Of a stretch of DNA of 64,000 nucleotides, positions 55,140-64,000 are shown piece after piece. The notes beneath the pieces were generated by a model. It was given only the letters and a program-made list of their open reading frames with translations. It was not told the DNA's origin and did not search any database. Location: positions 1 through 64,000 of the forward strand of contig CBFFRP010000373.1 in the NCBI GenBank assembly GCA_965644295.1, written 5' to 3'. Each line of letters starts with the position of its first letter. Position 1 is the first letter of the stretch. This stretch comes from Paraphysomonas bandaiensis. Taxonomy: Eukaryota; Chrysophyceae. Position numbers and translations under genes: made by a program.

Positions 55140-56213
55140 ATGGCAGGTCGTGTATTGTGCAATTCTTTGGCTCGTGCTGGCCAAAAGCGATCTTTTGCTT
55201 CGGTTACGTTTCAGTCGTTCGGCAATCCATCTGAGGTTTTAAAGTAAGTGTCGTTACGCCCCATTGTGTGGATTACAACTTAACGTATTGCAGAGCTGGT
55301 AAGTCTTTAGAAGTAAGTGCTCCTGCATCTGGAGAAGTAAAAATTGGAATTAAATCTTGTCCAGTTACATATGAAGATATCAGATCGGTGAATTGACAAC
55401 AGCGCATTATCTAGCATTAACATATCTTCGCAGATTCGTGGGCTGTCACTCTTGAGGTCAAAGACAGGGATTGCTGGAGCATTTGGCGTTGGAACTGTGA
55501 GCGCAGTTGGTCCCGATGTTAGTATACCCCCAAATGGCCAAGTATTAGTTGTCACCAACTCGGGAACATGGAACGACGAGGTGGTTGCCTCATCCAGTGG
55601 TGTGTTTGATGCATCTTCTCTGTCAGTGGAACAGGCTGCACTACTTCCAGATGTTGCTTCTGCTTGGGAAATTCTTCAGTCGAATGCATCCTTGAAATCT
55701 GGTGATGTTGTTATTCGCACTGAGCATGGACCAGTTGCATTCAACAGTGCTATCGATGCGATCTGTAAGAACGAGGGCATTCATGTGATAGTCGCCAGAG
55801 ACTCAGATTTGCTTGACTCTAACTTCAAGTCTAAAATCTCTAGTAAGGGTGTGGCTCGCTTGGCAGTGTCATGTTCTATTGGCAAGTTTACTAGACCTCT
55901 CATGTCACTTCTTGCCAATGACTCAGTAGTGGTGACATACAATGGTCCCGTACCACCCTTGGAGGTGTGCGAAGGCATTGATATCCCAGTTACCAAATCG
56001 ATTTTTAATGGACAGCGCGTGAAGGGATTTGACTTTCATGCGCTCGCTAAGAACGACCCCGAGAGAGCTGCTAGAGCTGTAGCCGCTGGCGCGGAACTGC
56101 TAAGAACAGGAGCTCTCAAAATATCTGCAACCGTTTTCCCTAGCAGCAAGTGTGTTGAAGCCATTGCGATGGCAGAGAATGGACAAACTGCTACTATCTC
56201 TGTCTCGTCATAA
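55140..56213 (+). CDS. Mitochondrial enoyl-reductase-like protein (MECR/ETR family)
   Basis: Three exons, about 315 aa. MECR reduces trans-2-enoyl thioesters in mitochondrial fatty-acid synthesis. The N-terminus (MAGRVLCNSLARAGQKRSFA) is a good mitochondrial presequence. Family blocks: VTFQSFGNPSEVLK, FGVGTVSAVGPDVSIPPNGQ, SGTWNDEVVASSSGVFD, LSVEQAALLPDVASAWEIL, SDSVVVTYNGPVPP-type (DSVVVTYNGPVPP) and NGQRVKGFDFHALAKNDPE. However, the glycine-rich NADPH loop (SNSGVGQ in animals) is replaced by EHGPVAF, and the region holding the catalytic Tyr (QGNYG in animals) reads SIRGLSLL. It may therefore be a catalytically weakened paralog. The protein is also shorter than the usual 370 aa. Confidence 0.8.
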
Positions 56214-57092
56214 TTTCTGAAGTAGGTCATTGGTTTGTGGTGATGTATGCCTACACGTTATCACAGATGCAGTTCACGCGTGGACGTTTTCGGAGAATGA
56301 ACCGTGCGTTGTTATGATTTGCCCTCTGTATTAGCGCGCTTTGTTTCACATTCATTAATAACATACGCTCATATTGAAGTTGTGTATCTGTCTTGCCATA
56401 ATATCTTTCCCAAATGCGTATGTTGTAGACAATCCAGTAGTATAGAGTCATCATTAAACTTGTCCACATTGTTAGTTGGTGTGCGGAATTTTGAGGGTTC
56501 ATTTCAGATTCATTTTATACTTCGAACTTTCTAATTCCTAAGCCCGAAAATATAGTAGCTCCTGAGAACACTAGTTAGTAGTGATTATTAATAGTATGCG
56601 TAAAATTGCCGAATCTTAATGTATATCTACGTGAACTATTTTGGCAAATCAATGGAGTGGTATTCACGTATTCAAGCCGCAGATGACCAATAGGAAAGGA
56701 GATCGATACAACCCTGGTCGCATCATTCGTAATAAATAATAAGTGAATGTCGTATGTGATGTTACGCTGAAGTAACTATTATTCCTAGTCATAATAACAC
56801 ATGATGATCTTATAGGATGAGTCTGTCAGGTATTTAATTCTACACTCCCATATTCGAAATCTACTTCAAGTGTACTACTATATACTATATACTGAATCAT
56901 TCCATCAATGCTAACAACAGATACTACGAAAAAAATTGCATACTGTACTTAAATACGCACTTAACAATGACATATCACCTTCGTGCTAACCCACTACAGG
57001 CTAGGGAAGTATTCACTAAAAATCAACAACACGATAAACACAGTACTATGCTCGCCGCAGTCACAGTTGTCAAAAATATCTCATAACATGCA
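56214..57092. other. Intergenic
   Basis: AT-rich; no gene supported. Confidence 0.6.
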
Positions 57093-57615
57093 TCATGTTT
57101 CGGCATTATACTTATGGGTGATTATCTGCTTTAATCCGTAATACCAGTTTTTGAAATCACTTCGGTTCGGCACAATAAAGTCATATGTCCTGTCAACACA
57201 TATCAATGAGAAGGAATTTTCCTTTGCAAATCCCAGTTCGCTGACATGCGGCTTGAAGTTATCTGTTTCTTGGCCATGAACAATCGACACCACGTCCGTT
57301 AGATCAACTATATAAGGACGCATTAAGCTCAGGTACACGTGTAAATATACTTTGGGAATACCTTTTTTAACAAACAGAAATTTTGATTCCCAGACAATGA
57401 AGCGGTGATCTGTACTTAATCGAATAACCTTCTCGCTAATATTACCATCACGCCCAGCTTTCGTGACCGTGCAACCTATGATACCTATTAGTCTATCCGC
57501 GGAAGATAATGTTTCACGTACCTTTCTCGAGAATAGATAAATCTACATGCTCTTCGTGTTTAGAGGAAGCCTCTGCTTCACCTTCACGGGTGTCAGCTTC
57601 GCTAACAAAGTTCAT
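57093..57615 (-). CDS. PH-domain protein
   Basis: About 140 aa in three exons: 57615 to about 57527, about 57475-57377, and about 57310-57093. An acidic leader (MNFVSEADTREGEAEASSKH) is followed by one pleckstrin-homology domain: TVTKAGRDGNISEKVIRLST, DHRFIVWESKFLFVKK / VDLTDVVSIVHGQETDNF across an intron, then SFSLICVDRTYDFIVPN and the C-terminal helix FKNWYYGLKQIITHK with the invariant Trp. The layout matches the short PH type found in signalling proteins, often phosphoinositide-binding. No other domain. Confidence 0.8.
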
Positions 57616-58208
57616 AGCAATGATTAGATACAATGAAGTTTCGGATAGTAAAGATGAACACTGACTTGTAGCTAAATGCGCGCTTCTTTTTCACTCTGTA
57701 GCTAAAAAAGAATGTTGCAGATAGAGGTGGCCACATCACACACATACGGTTTAGTACCTACACGGCGGTATAAATAAGCAGTCAGACTGCCGCTGTATAT
57801 CAGCGTATAGGTAGAATACCGCAATACCAGAATGTATGGGTTTTTAGCATAAAAGTGGCAGTAATTATATAAAAAATCCCTGTTTTTACTATAAAAATTC
57901 TGTATACTTCGTACCGTAGATCGCAGTACGAACATTCTGCAGATCTGAAATACTGGAAATACAGGGAATTTTGTATGAGTAGATTTCTACAACAAGTCAA
58001 AAAATGGATATTTTATGAAAAGCAAAAGAGCACGAGTTAGTTGCACCTGATGTGGATGTCAATGATACTGCTGTAGTTATAGTACTGCTGTATAAAAGCT
58101 CGATGTGCTGTAAGACTGAGCTGATCAATGCTCTAGCTAGAGATTATCGCGCCTTGTTAACGACCCATACATTCTATTATTGGACTGGTGCAATAGATCA
58201 ATTGTAAT
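57616..58208. other. Divergent intergenic region, PH protein / R-SNARE
   Basis: AT-rich; no recognised element. Confidence 0.4.
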
Positions 58209-59255
58209 ATGTTTGAATACTTTGGAGGCTACTCTAAATTCGGAACTGAAAGTGAGCACGGTTTGTTCGGGGACACCTGCAGCATCCCTTTCATAGGCGT
58301 AACCAGACGTTCCAGTGATAAAGGAGTGGTCCTTGCGGCTTATTCACATCATTCTAAAACTGACCTGAATATAATACGAGACGTTATATCAAATGCTAAA
58401 ATAACAAATGACGAGACGTTTTATACGATATCAGTCGAGAGCTTATCGTGGTGTCTACTAGCAGGTATATAACTCTATGCTTTGCTACGTTGATTTGATT
58501 GGTTTCGCAGCACCAGAAGGGTTAATATATGTGCTTATCTGTAAATCTGATTATCCAGAGCGATGTGCGCACATGTGTCTGGAGGAAATGCGACGCACGG
58601 TATATGCATTTGCTTATATTTTATGACATTATTCGTTACACTCTCTCTATGGTAATATATTTAGTTTGAAGCTCGCTACATGAATAAGGTTTTGACTGCA
58701 AAGGACAATGCCTTTACCACACAGTTTCGAGACCAAATGAGAAAGCTCTGTATCAAGTACAACAATCCTGGGGATGTGGATGCACTAGCAGCAACTCATA
58801 AAAAAGTGACAGCTGCAAAAATTGTAATGCAGGAGAATATTCAGCTTGCTCTTAATAATTGCGTAAAGATTGAGCATCTTGAGCAGCAGACAGGTTAATA
58901 GCTCTTCACAACACCATCTTAGTTAAATGGTTGTGAACAGATGATTTGATGAAGCAAGCAGGAGTGTTTCGCATCAACGCAACTAGTATGAAGAATAGAA
59001 TGTGGTGGAAAAGTTTAAAGGTATGTGTAAATATTGAAGTTTACTGATCTTATATATAATCAAAATATCTCGTGTTCAGTCGAAGGCGCTTCTAGTGTGT
59101 GTTGTATTGTTAGTTTTGGGTGCTCTCGCTGGTGTTATATCTTATATTGTGCTTAAGTACAAGGTACGTATTTCCCTTGCAGCTATTACCAGTTTGATCG
59201 CACTTAATGTGATATCTAGGACAACAATGCCGATGATGCAGTAGATGACCACTGA
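58209..59255 (+). CDS. Longin R-SNARE, VAMP7-like, with zero-layer Asn
   Basis: A vesicle-membrane fusion protein, six exons, about 245 aa. The N-terminal longin domain spans exons 1-3 (SIPFIGVTRRSSDKGVVLAA, APEGLIYVLICKSDYPERCA). The SNARE motif runs VTAAKIVMQENIQLALNNCV, then KIEHLEQQTDDLMKQAGVF and MKNRMWWKSLK. One C-terminal TM helix is ALLVCVVLLVLGALAGVISYIVL, followed by a short acidic tail ending DDAVDDH. Aligned to VAMP7 and VAMP2, the central zero-layer Arg (QRGE or ERDQ) is Asn here (NNCV). Longin plus SNARE plus tail anchor is the VAMP7/Ykt6/Sec22 plan, nearest VAMP7. Confidence 0.88.
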
Positions 59256-59577
59256 TAAGTTGTGGCTCGATATATACATCTTGCGCTGTTGCGCGTCGCA
59301 CGGTGTGTACACTTTGGTCGAAATAGGTAGAATTTGATATGCATGTTTAGAATCAAGTTTGCATGCGTGGAATGTTTTTCTTTTCCGTCAGTATCTTTCT
59401 TTTTGCTATCTGTCAGTTGCAGGGTATTTTTTGATGCGGTAATATGTGGAAATGAACATCAGTATTTCTGTATTTGGCGGTAGTGCACAATGTAGATATG
59501 AAGAGAATACTGCACAGCAGTACGTAATGTTGATTGTTAGAATTGTACATTACATTGAAGTTAACCTTGCGTACACG
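59256..59577. other. Intergenic
   Basis: AT-rich; no gene. Confidence 0.6.
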
Positions 59578-59591
59578 TAAGCCTTAAATTT

Positions 59592-59641
59592 ACTAGTTTC
59601 TGTACACAACCGTTCTCATGTAATAATCAGACTTTCCTATA
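59592..59641 (+). mobile_element. LINE tail, 50 bp, with 14-bp target duplication
   Basis: ACTAGTTTCTGTACACAACC to ATAATCAGACTTTC, flanked by TAAGCCTTAAATTT at 59578-59591 and 59642-59655. Matches the LINE 3' end at 21189-21235 in inverse orientation with about three differences. Extremely 5'-truncated copy. Confidence 0.88.
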
Positions 59642-59871
59642 TAAGCCTTAAATTTGATTTATTACATTCAACATTCACACAAGATTATTACCTGCAATTT
59701 GTCATATATGTAATGCACTGATACTCAGCTCGCAGAGTCAATGCAGCTACACTAGACTGAAGATTAGAACTCCACGATAGTTATCCCTCAGCCTAAAACT
59801 TAAGGTAACCTGAAGTTGATCTCCTCGTCAAGGAGTGCCAGCCCCCACACAGAATCAGAAAACACATATAT

Positions 59872-59952
59872 TGAAAGTCTTATTATTTAGCAATAGGCGT
59901 TGAAAACCTGCACCAATATAGTGGCTAGTTGAATGCTAGACATACTAGTTAG
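59872..59952 (-). mobile_element. LINE tail, 81 bp, with 18-bp target duplication
   Basis: Flanked by ATCAGAAAACACATATAT at 59854-59871 and 59953-59970. Insert begins TGAAAGTCTTATTATTTAGC and is nearly identical to the copy at 7397-7480. Confidence 0.9.
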
Positions 59953-59970
59953 ATCAGAAAACACATATAT

Positions 59971-60609
59971 ATATAAAAAGATCAAAATTTCTCCATATAA
60001 GGAATAGCTTTCCATACCTCGTACATACTGCATCAAATAGATTGTGAGTTTACAGTTCACACAGTGATATTAACTTTCGTTGTGTATATGATATATTTCG
60101 CCTTGAATTCATGGATATACTTACGTTGATAACTTGGTCAACCTCATATACCTTTAATATCGAGCCAGCCGTTCACGCACACCTCACTATATTTTCTTAC
60201 GTACATGTATATAGTTAAATCTAATAGTTTTAGTGTTTTTTAATTATATATGTTAATGATGCATATATATAATTCCCAGTTGATTGAGAAGATGGTAACT
60301 TTTGTTATTGTTTAACCTCTGTCATGATGCAGTCTAGACTCTAGAGTTATATTGTTATTCATGAAGAAAAAGATATAAGTGCAAATCAATTTCAAGCTTT
60401 CATACACAACCAGAATACGAAATTCCCGAAAAGACTCAACAGCGTAATGGTATCATCTTCTTTAGATAATCTATCATCAATGGGTACAATACATTTATTC
60501 GACCACGAAAATGCGAGGGGTGACAACGAAATAGTTCAAAGTCAGAAAAAAAATATGAAACAACAACCTGCGCATCGTTTTGAAATCTACAATTTAGATA
60601 CATCTAATA
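59971..60609. other. Intergenic
   Basis: AT-rich; no gene supported. Confidence 0.6.
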
Positions 60610-62633
60610 CTACTTTCTGCTGTCTATGGGTGAAATATAGGGAACGATGGTGAGTGTCCTATGGCATACTTTATCAGGGGATGCCGAGAGAAGAAGAAAC
60701 ATTTCGCACACTAATGACGGTGACGGCACATCGATTGTACCACTTCCTTTACTACTTCTTATGCGTCCTTCAGCACTAGCCTCACGGCTATCAGTTGTGG
60801 AAATCGGACTACTGCAACGACTTCCAGAACATTTCTTTTCTTTGTCAGCCTCAAATAGATCCTTGAAGGACAACAGTGTTCGTACAGTAGTTTCAAAGCT
60901 CACCAAAGGAGCAATATGGTGTTCTTCACTGCCAATGCTATCTGCAAGGTACAAGTCATACAGCTGAGTCAGCTCCACCAGTGCACTATCCGGTTGCAAT
61001 GTTATTTTAGTCAAACGTTCAGCTGCCCCCCCTCCAGCTCCACCACCGCCACGTAAGCACAAGCCTTCTCCCCCGAAGAGGTCCTCCAGTACAAAAAAAG
61101 CATCACCAGAGGAGTACGTACGCGAAGCCGCAATAAGCAGAAAGCGGAGCAGTAGCTCCACAAATCTTACAGTACTATTTGGCGGCTTTCCCAGCCCTTG
61201 AATAGAAGAGTCAGAATCATGCAATGCTAGATTATTGGCTGTTGGGGAAACGCTCAGAGGAACCTCCACAATTCCATCTGTAGAATGTGAATATAAGAAT
61301 CCCGACGATGGAGGTGTAGGGGAAGGAGGTCTGACATAGGTGTCACGACATGCTTCCAATAATTCGTTGAGAAAATTTGAACCTTCCACACGAGAATTGT
61401 TGACCAAAAATGATTCTCGAACACAATCTTTGAGTGCCTGGTTGGGTGTGGAGAAAACATTAAAAATTTGTCACGATGTAGACACTACAACACAGAGGAA
61501 ATATTACCTGCTTTACGTCCCCGCGCCTAAACGGCTGCAATGGTAGAGGAATTAACGTTAAGTGATCTTTATATTTCGTTCGGTACTTCTCAATAATATC
61601 TCTAGATGATCGATATGACTCGTTCTGCAAAGAGGCTCGAAGTGAAGGGTGTACACACTCCACTACTTCAGCTATTCGACATAACTTTGTGAGAGGTGTT
61701 TTATGTTGTCTTAGCCAAGAGAAAAAGTCCTGTATATGAGGACGAAGCATGCGCAGTGCTTCAAGAGGAGTTGGGGGAGCCTCGTCGGAACCACGCCGTG
61801 CGCGACCAGATTCCATGATAACTAAACATAACCGAGAGGTAAGGGACTGAATCGCGATTGTTATATCTTCAGCTAGAGCAGAGACGCCCAACAGATGCTG
61901 CGCGAGATACTGAAGCCCCACAGGACTGTACTCAGATACTGTCACTGGGAGCAGAGAGAAGGTGTTACATTTGAATGCCAAAAGAGAAAGGAGTAACTTA
62001 GAGCGTTGCCCATCTAATGCCACATCACTTCCTGAATACAAATCGTCACACAATAGACATCCTAGACTGACACAGCACCTGATTCATAGACGGCGAGCTC
62101 GGCGTCAATAAAAAAGGAAAAGAGTTCAACTATAAGTCCCTTGGTTCTGTCCAAAAAAGGAACCCTAGATTCTCCGTAACTATAATGTAATGATTACATT
62201 AGAAATGGGAAAGAATTAGCAGACGCTTACAGTCCAGTTTCTCCCCCAAGAAACGAGGACAGGTGGGGGGTAACGACGAACGGTACTGCAACTTTCATCA
62301 GAGAGTCTAGTCTCGACTTCACACTCTGAATACTCCAACAGTGATTTATACTCTGTATATTATGTTAAATATCAAACGGGATGATGGACAGCACCGCACC
62401 TCAATGAGACATTCGTCGATGATGCTCTTGAGCTTCTCCACCAGCACTGCTGACGAGCGCACGTAATCCTTGCTCGTCAGGTGCTTCTCGACACTATCAA
62501 AAATCTTCGAATGTTTTTTTGGAGCAAATGGCTGCACATTCTGAGTCACACTGGCGATGTCGATGTCATTGCGGCCGAGAGGACTCGTAAGCCTCTGCAG
62601 CACTGCACTGAGATCATATCGGCTCACAGACAT
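60610..62633 (-). CDS. Large helical protein, not recognised
   Basis: About 600 aa in five exons: 62633 to about 62401; about 62332-62230; about 62165-62090; about 62040-61510; about 61474-60610, joined by GT-AG introns. Exon 1 starts MSVSRYDLSAVLQRLTSPLG. Exon 3 gives PFLDRTKGLIVELFSFFIDA. Exon 4 is rich in Leu helices (KLLLSLLAFKCNTFSLLPVT, QDFFSWLRQHKTPLTKL). Exon 5 has a Pro/Ser-rich linker and a poly-Gly segment (LRGGGGAGGGAAE), then further helices (VRFVELLLRFLLIAASRTY, VCEMFLLLSASPDKVC). It looks like an alpha-solenoid. Resemblance to FHIP (FAM160) or AP-5-like solenoids crossed my mind but I cannot support it. No TM or signal. Confidence 0.7.
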
Positions 62634-62639
62634 CTGATC

Positions 62640-63099
62640 GACTATACGGGTTATCTAGTGCAGGGGAAACGCAAATGGGTCCACAGACATCACACTCGCG
62701 GTGGCGTGGACGCGTGTTGATATCTTATCTTTGCAGGTTTATGGTTGCCTTCAGGCAGCGTCTCGACTCTGCTATACTGTACAGTAGGACTGTGTGTTGT
62801 AGTGTGGAGTTGGCTAGCTGCACTGCATACAGTGGTATGCACAGTGGTACAGTTCCATGCGTACTGCTGCACTTGTTTCTTATCAATTCGCTCATATTCA
62901 TTGTCACAAGTTTTTTTTTGTAAAAAATGGCATATCTAGAAAAAAACGGGGTTTTCGTAGGCGATTCCAACTTACTTGAAGAAACAACTTAATCGATCAT
63001 CATTGGGACACTCTTTGAAGTTTCTTGTGGTGGAAACGCTTTAAGTAATGACGTATACACAGGCATCCAAGAGTGAGCCCACCTGATGGGAATACGTGG
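62640..63099. other. Intergenic
   Basis: Upstream of the helical-protein gene. Contains GCATACAGTGGTATGC-like imperfect palindromes at about 62824. No gene supported. Confidence 0.4.
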
Positions 63100-63610
63100 G
63101 TTTAAGGATGGATGTTGAAGTTACGCCAACTTTCACCTTAAGTACTCTGAAGACCTCAAGTCAGCAGATGTTAGGTGTAGCAACGTTCTACTCGTTCACT
63201 GCATCTCTTTTGAGTGATTAATGTCGAATACATACTTATTAGGCATCTGTGTTGCCAATGACCGAGGTACCACGTGAAACTTTTCTCATGAACATATGGC
63301 AATTGTAATGTAGTTTAATGAGACATGGTACGTCATACCAAGTCTACTGCGTCGTCTCGTTTCCTACAGACTTAAGGTCATAGGTAATAGAAATTGTAAC
63401 AGTTCCTGACACTGTTCTCCAACAAGCAACAAGCAGTGTCAAGTACATTTGTGTTTTTGATATTCAGAGCGGGGGTTTACGGTCTTCTACTAGTGTAGGT
63501 CACTCTAGTGAAGAGTACGACGTAGATACATGTGCTGGTCGAATGCACACCATAGAAGGGAAGACAATAATAATGGAGCCAGCTAAAACTTGTAGCAGGT
63601 TCTTGGTGGA
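63100..63610 (+). pseudogene. Unknown duplicated gene, copy B (degenerate)
   Basis: Plus-strand counterpart of 20427-21178, inverted. Matching exons: TTTCACCTTAAG / GTCAGCAGATGTTAG at about 63140-63173; GAGTGATTAATGTCG to GCCAATGACCGAG at 63207-63272; the AGAAATTGTAACAG block at 63386; and RSSTSVGHSSEEYDVDTCAG then RMHTIEGK at 63478-63570. Conserved intron starts GTACATTTGTG are visible in both copies. A one-base loss near 63255 breaks the frame relative to copy A, and the C-terminal part is not conserved. Probably a pseudogene. Confidence 0.55.
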
Positions 63611-63703
63611 AGTATATTGTATATTGGCCAAAAAATTTATAAGTGAGGTCGATTCATGAACGTTGGAGGAGTCGGCGCTAGATCTACAGTGAACACTACC
63701 TTG

Positions 63704-63930
63704 TCATTGGTGAGAAGTTTTATCCTGCAGATCAATTTGTTCCTGGTGAAGGGAGAGCTCCTCTGTAGGAGGTAGTATCCTTTTCTCCAACGATGCCCAC
63801 AAAGTGTCATTGGGGAACATGGAGAAATGACGTTCTAAGAGGAAGGTCATTTTATCTCGGGTGAGGTATGAACGCTGAAAGGATGGGGATATTTCTAGCG
63901 TGTCCAATATGTCAGTGAATAATTATATAA
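63704..63930 (-). CDS. Possible exon of an unknown gene
   Basis: Open minus-strand frame reading FTDILDTLEISPSFQRSYL, KMTFLLERHFSMFPNDTL and WASLEKRILPPTEELSLHQE before a stop at 63704. The composition is protein-like and amphipathic. No family recognised; upstream exons would lie beyond the window's right side. Confidence 0.35.
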
Positions 63931-64000
63931 TTTGATGAGCATGGTGCTGTCAAAAAAAATAATAATTTAACGAAAACTATATACGGCGTATATACATGCT

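Overview
The window is nuclear DNA of a unicellular eukaryote. Most protein genes are split by short GT-AG introns (roughly 45-80 nt). Gene content is eukaryotic: GCN5-type acetyltransferase, TDP1, EBP2, ARGLU1, an R-SNARE, and PX and PH proteins. I cannot place the species. A multi-TM hybrid histidine kinase, an arsenic-cluster-type aquaporin and an EF-hand two-pore channel argue for a protist rather than an animal or land plant.

Layout. 0-2.9 kb: an AT-rich block, a Gag-protease retroelement fragment and a 750-bp (TATG)n microsatellite. 3-12 kb: a small acylated-type protein, HIBCH, an LRR protein and TDP1. 13-15.5 kb: a divergent pair, aquaporin and EF-hand channel. 15.8-16.6 kb: an internally deleted hAT element with 8-bp target duplication. 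17.9-19.5 kb: a Ubl-SIM-SWIM-RING ubiquitin ligase. 20.4-27.3 kb: a repeat-rich island with one copy of a duplicated unknown gene, a 5'-truncated LINE and an AT-rich block with a giant-virus-type NUMOD4-HNH-AP2 endonuclease. 27.9-33.7 kb: hybrid histidine kinase and GCN5, divergent. 34-40 kb: LINE tails, a 51-bp hAT MITE, a hAT transposase relic, a type I membrane protein, a PX protein, a 1.37-kb hAT element and a tandem duplication. 40-43 kb: flavoprotein and ARGLU1, divergent. 44.1-49.5 kb: a piggyBac-like MITE and a complete Ty1/copia element with identical LTRs. 49.7-62.6 kb: EBP2, amino-acid transporter, MECR-like reductase, PH protein, VAMP7-like R-SNARE and a large unrecognised helical protein. 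63.1-63.6 kb: the second, degenerate copy of the gene at 20.4-21.2 kb, inverted.

How it fits together. The host genes are ordinary housekeeping: valine catabolism, mitochondrial fatty-acid synthesis, DNA repair, ribosome biogenesis, chromatin, splicing and membrane fusion. Several are in divergent pairs whose intergenic region carries the palindromes GGTATACC or TACCGGTA, a candidate shared promoter element. Mobile DNA is diverse and well delimited: LINE tails of 50-190 bp with 13-18 bp target duplications, three hAT insertions with exact 8-bp duplications, a TTAA-flanked MITE and a young copia element whose gag start codon lies inside its 5' LTR. The most unusual small-scale signal is a pair of 10-bp hairpins with GAA loops at 266-288 and 27282-27304. 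Their stems differ at most positions yet still pair perfectly.
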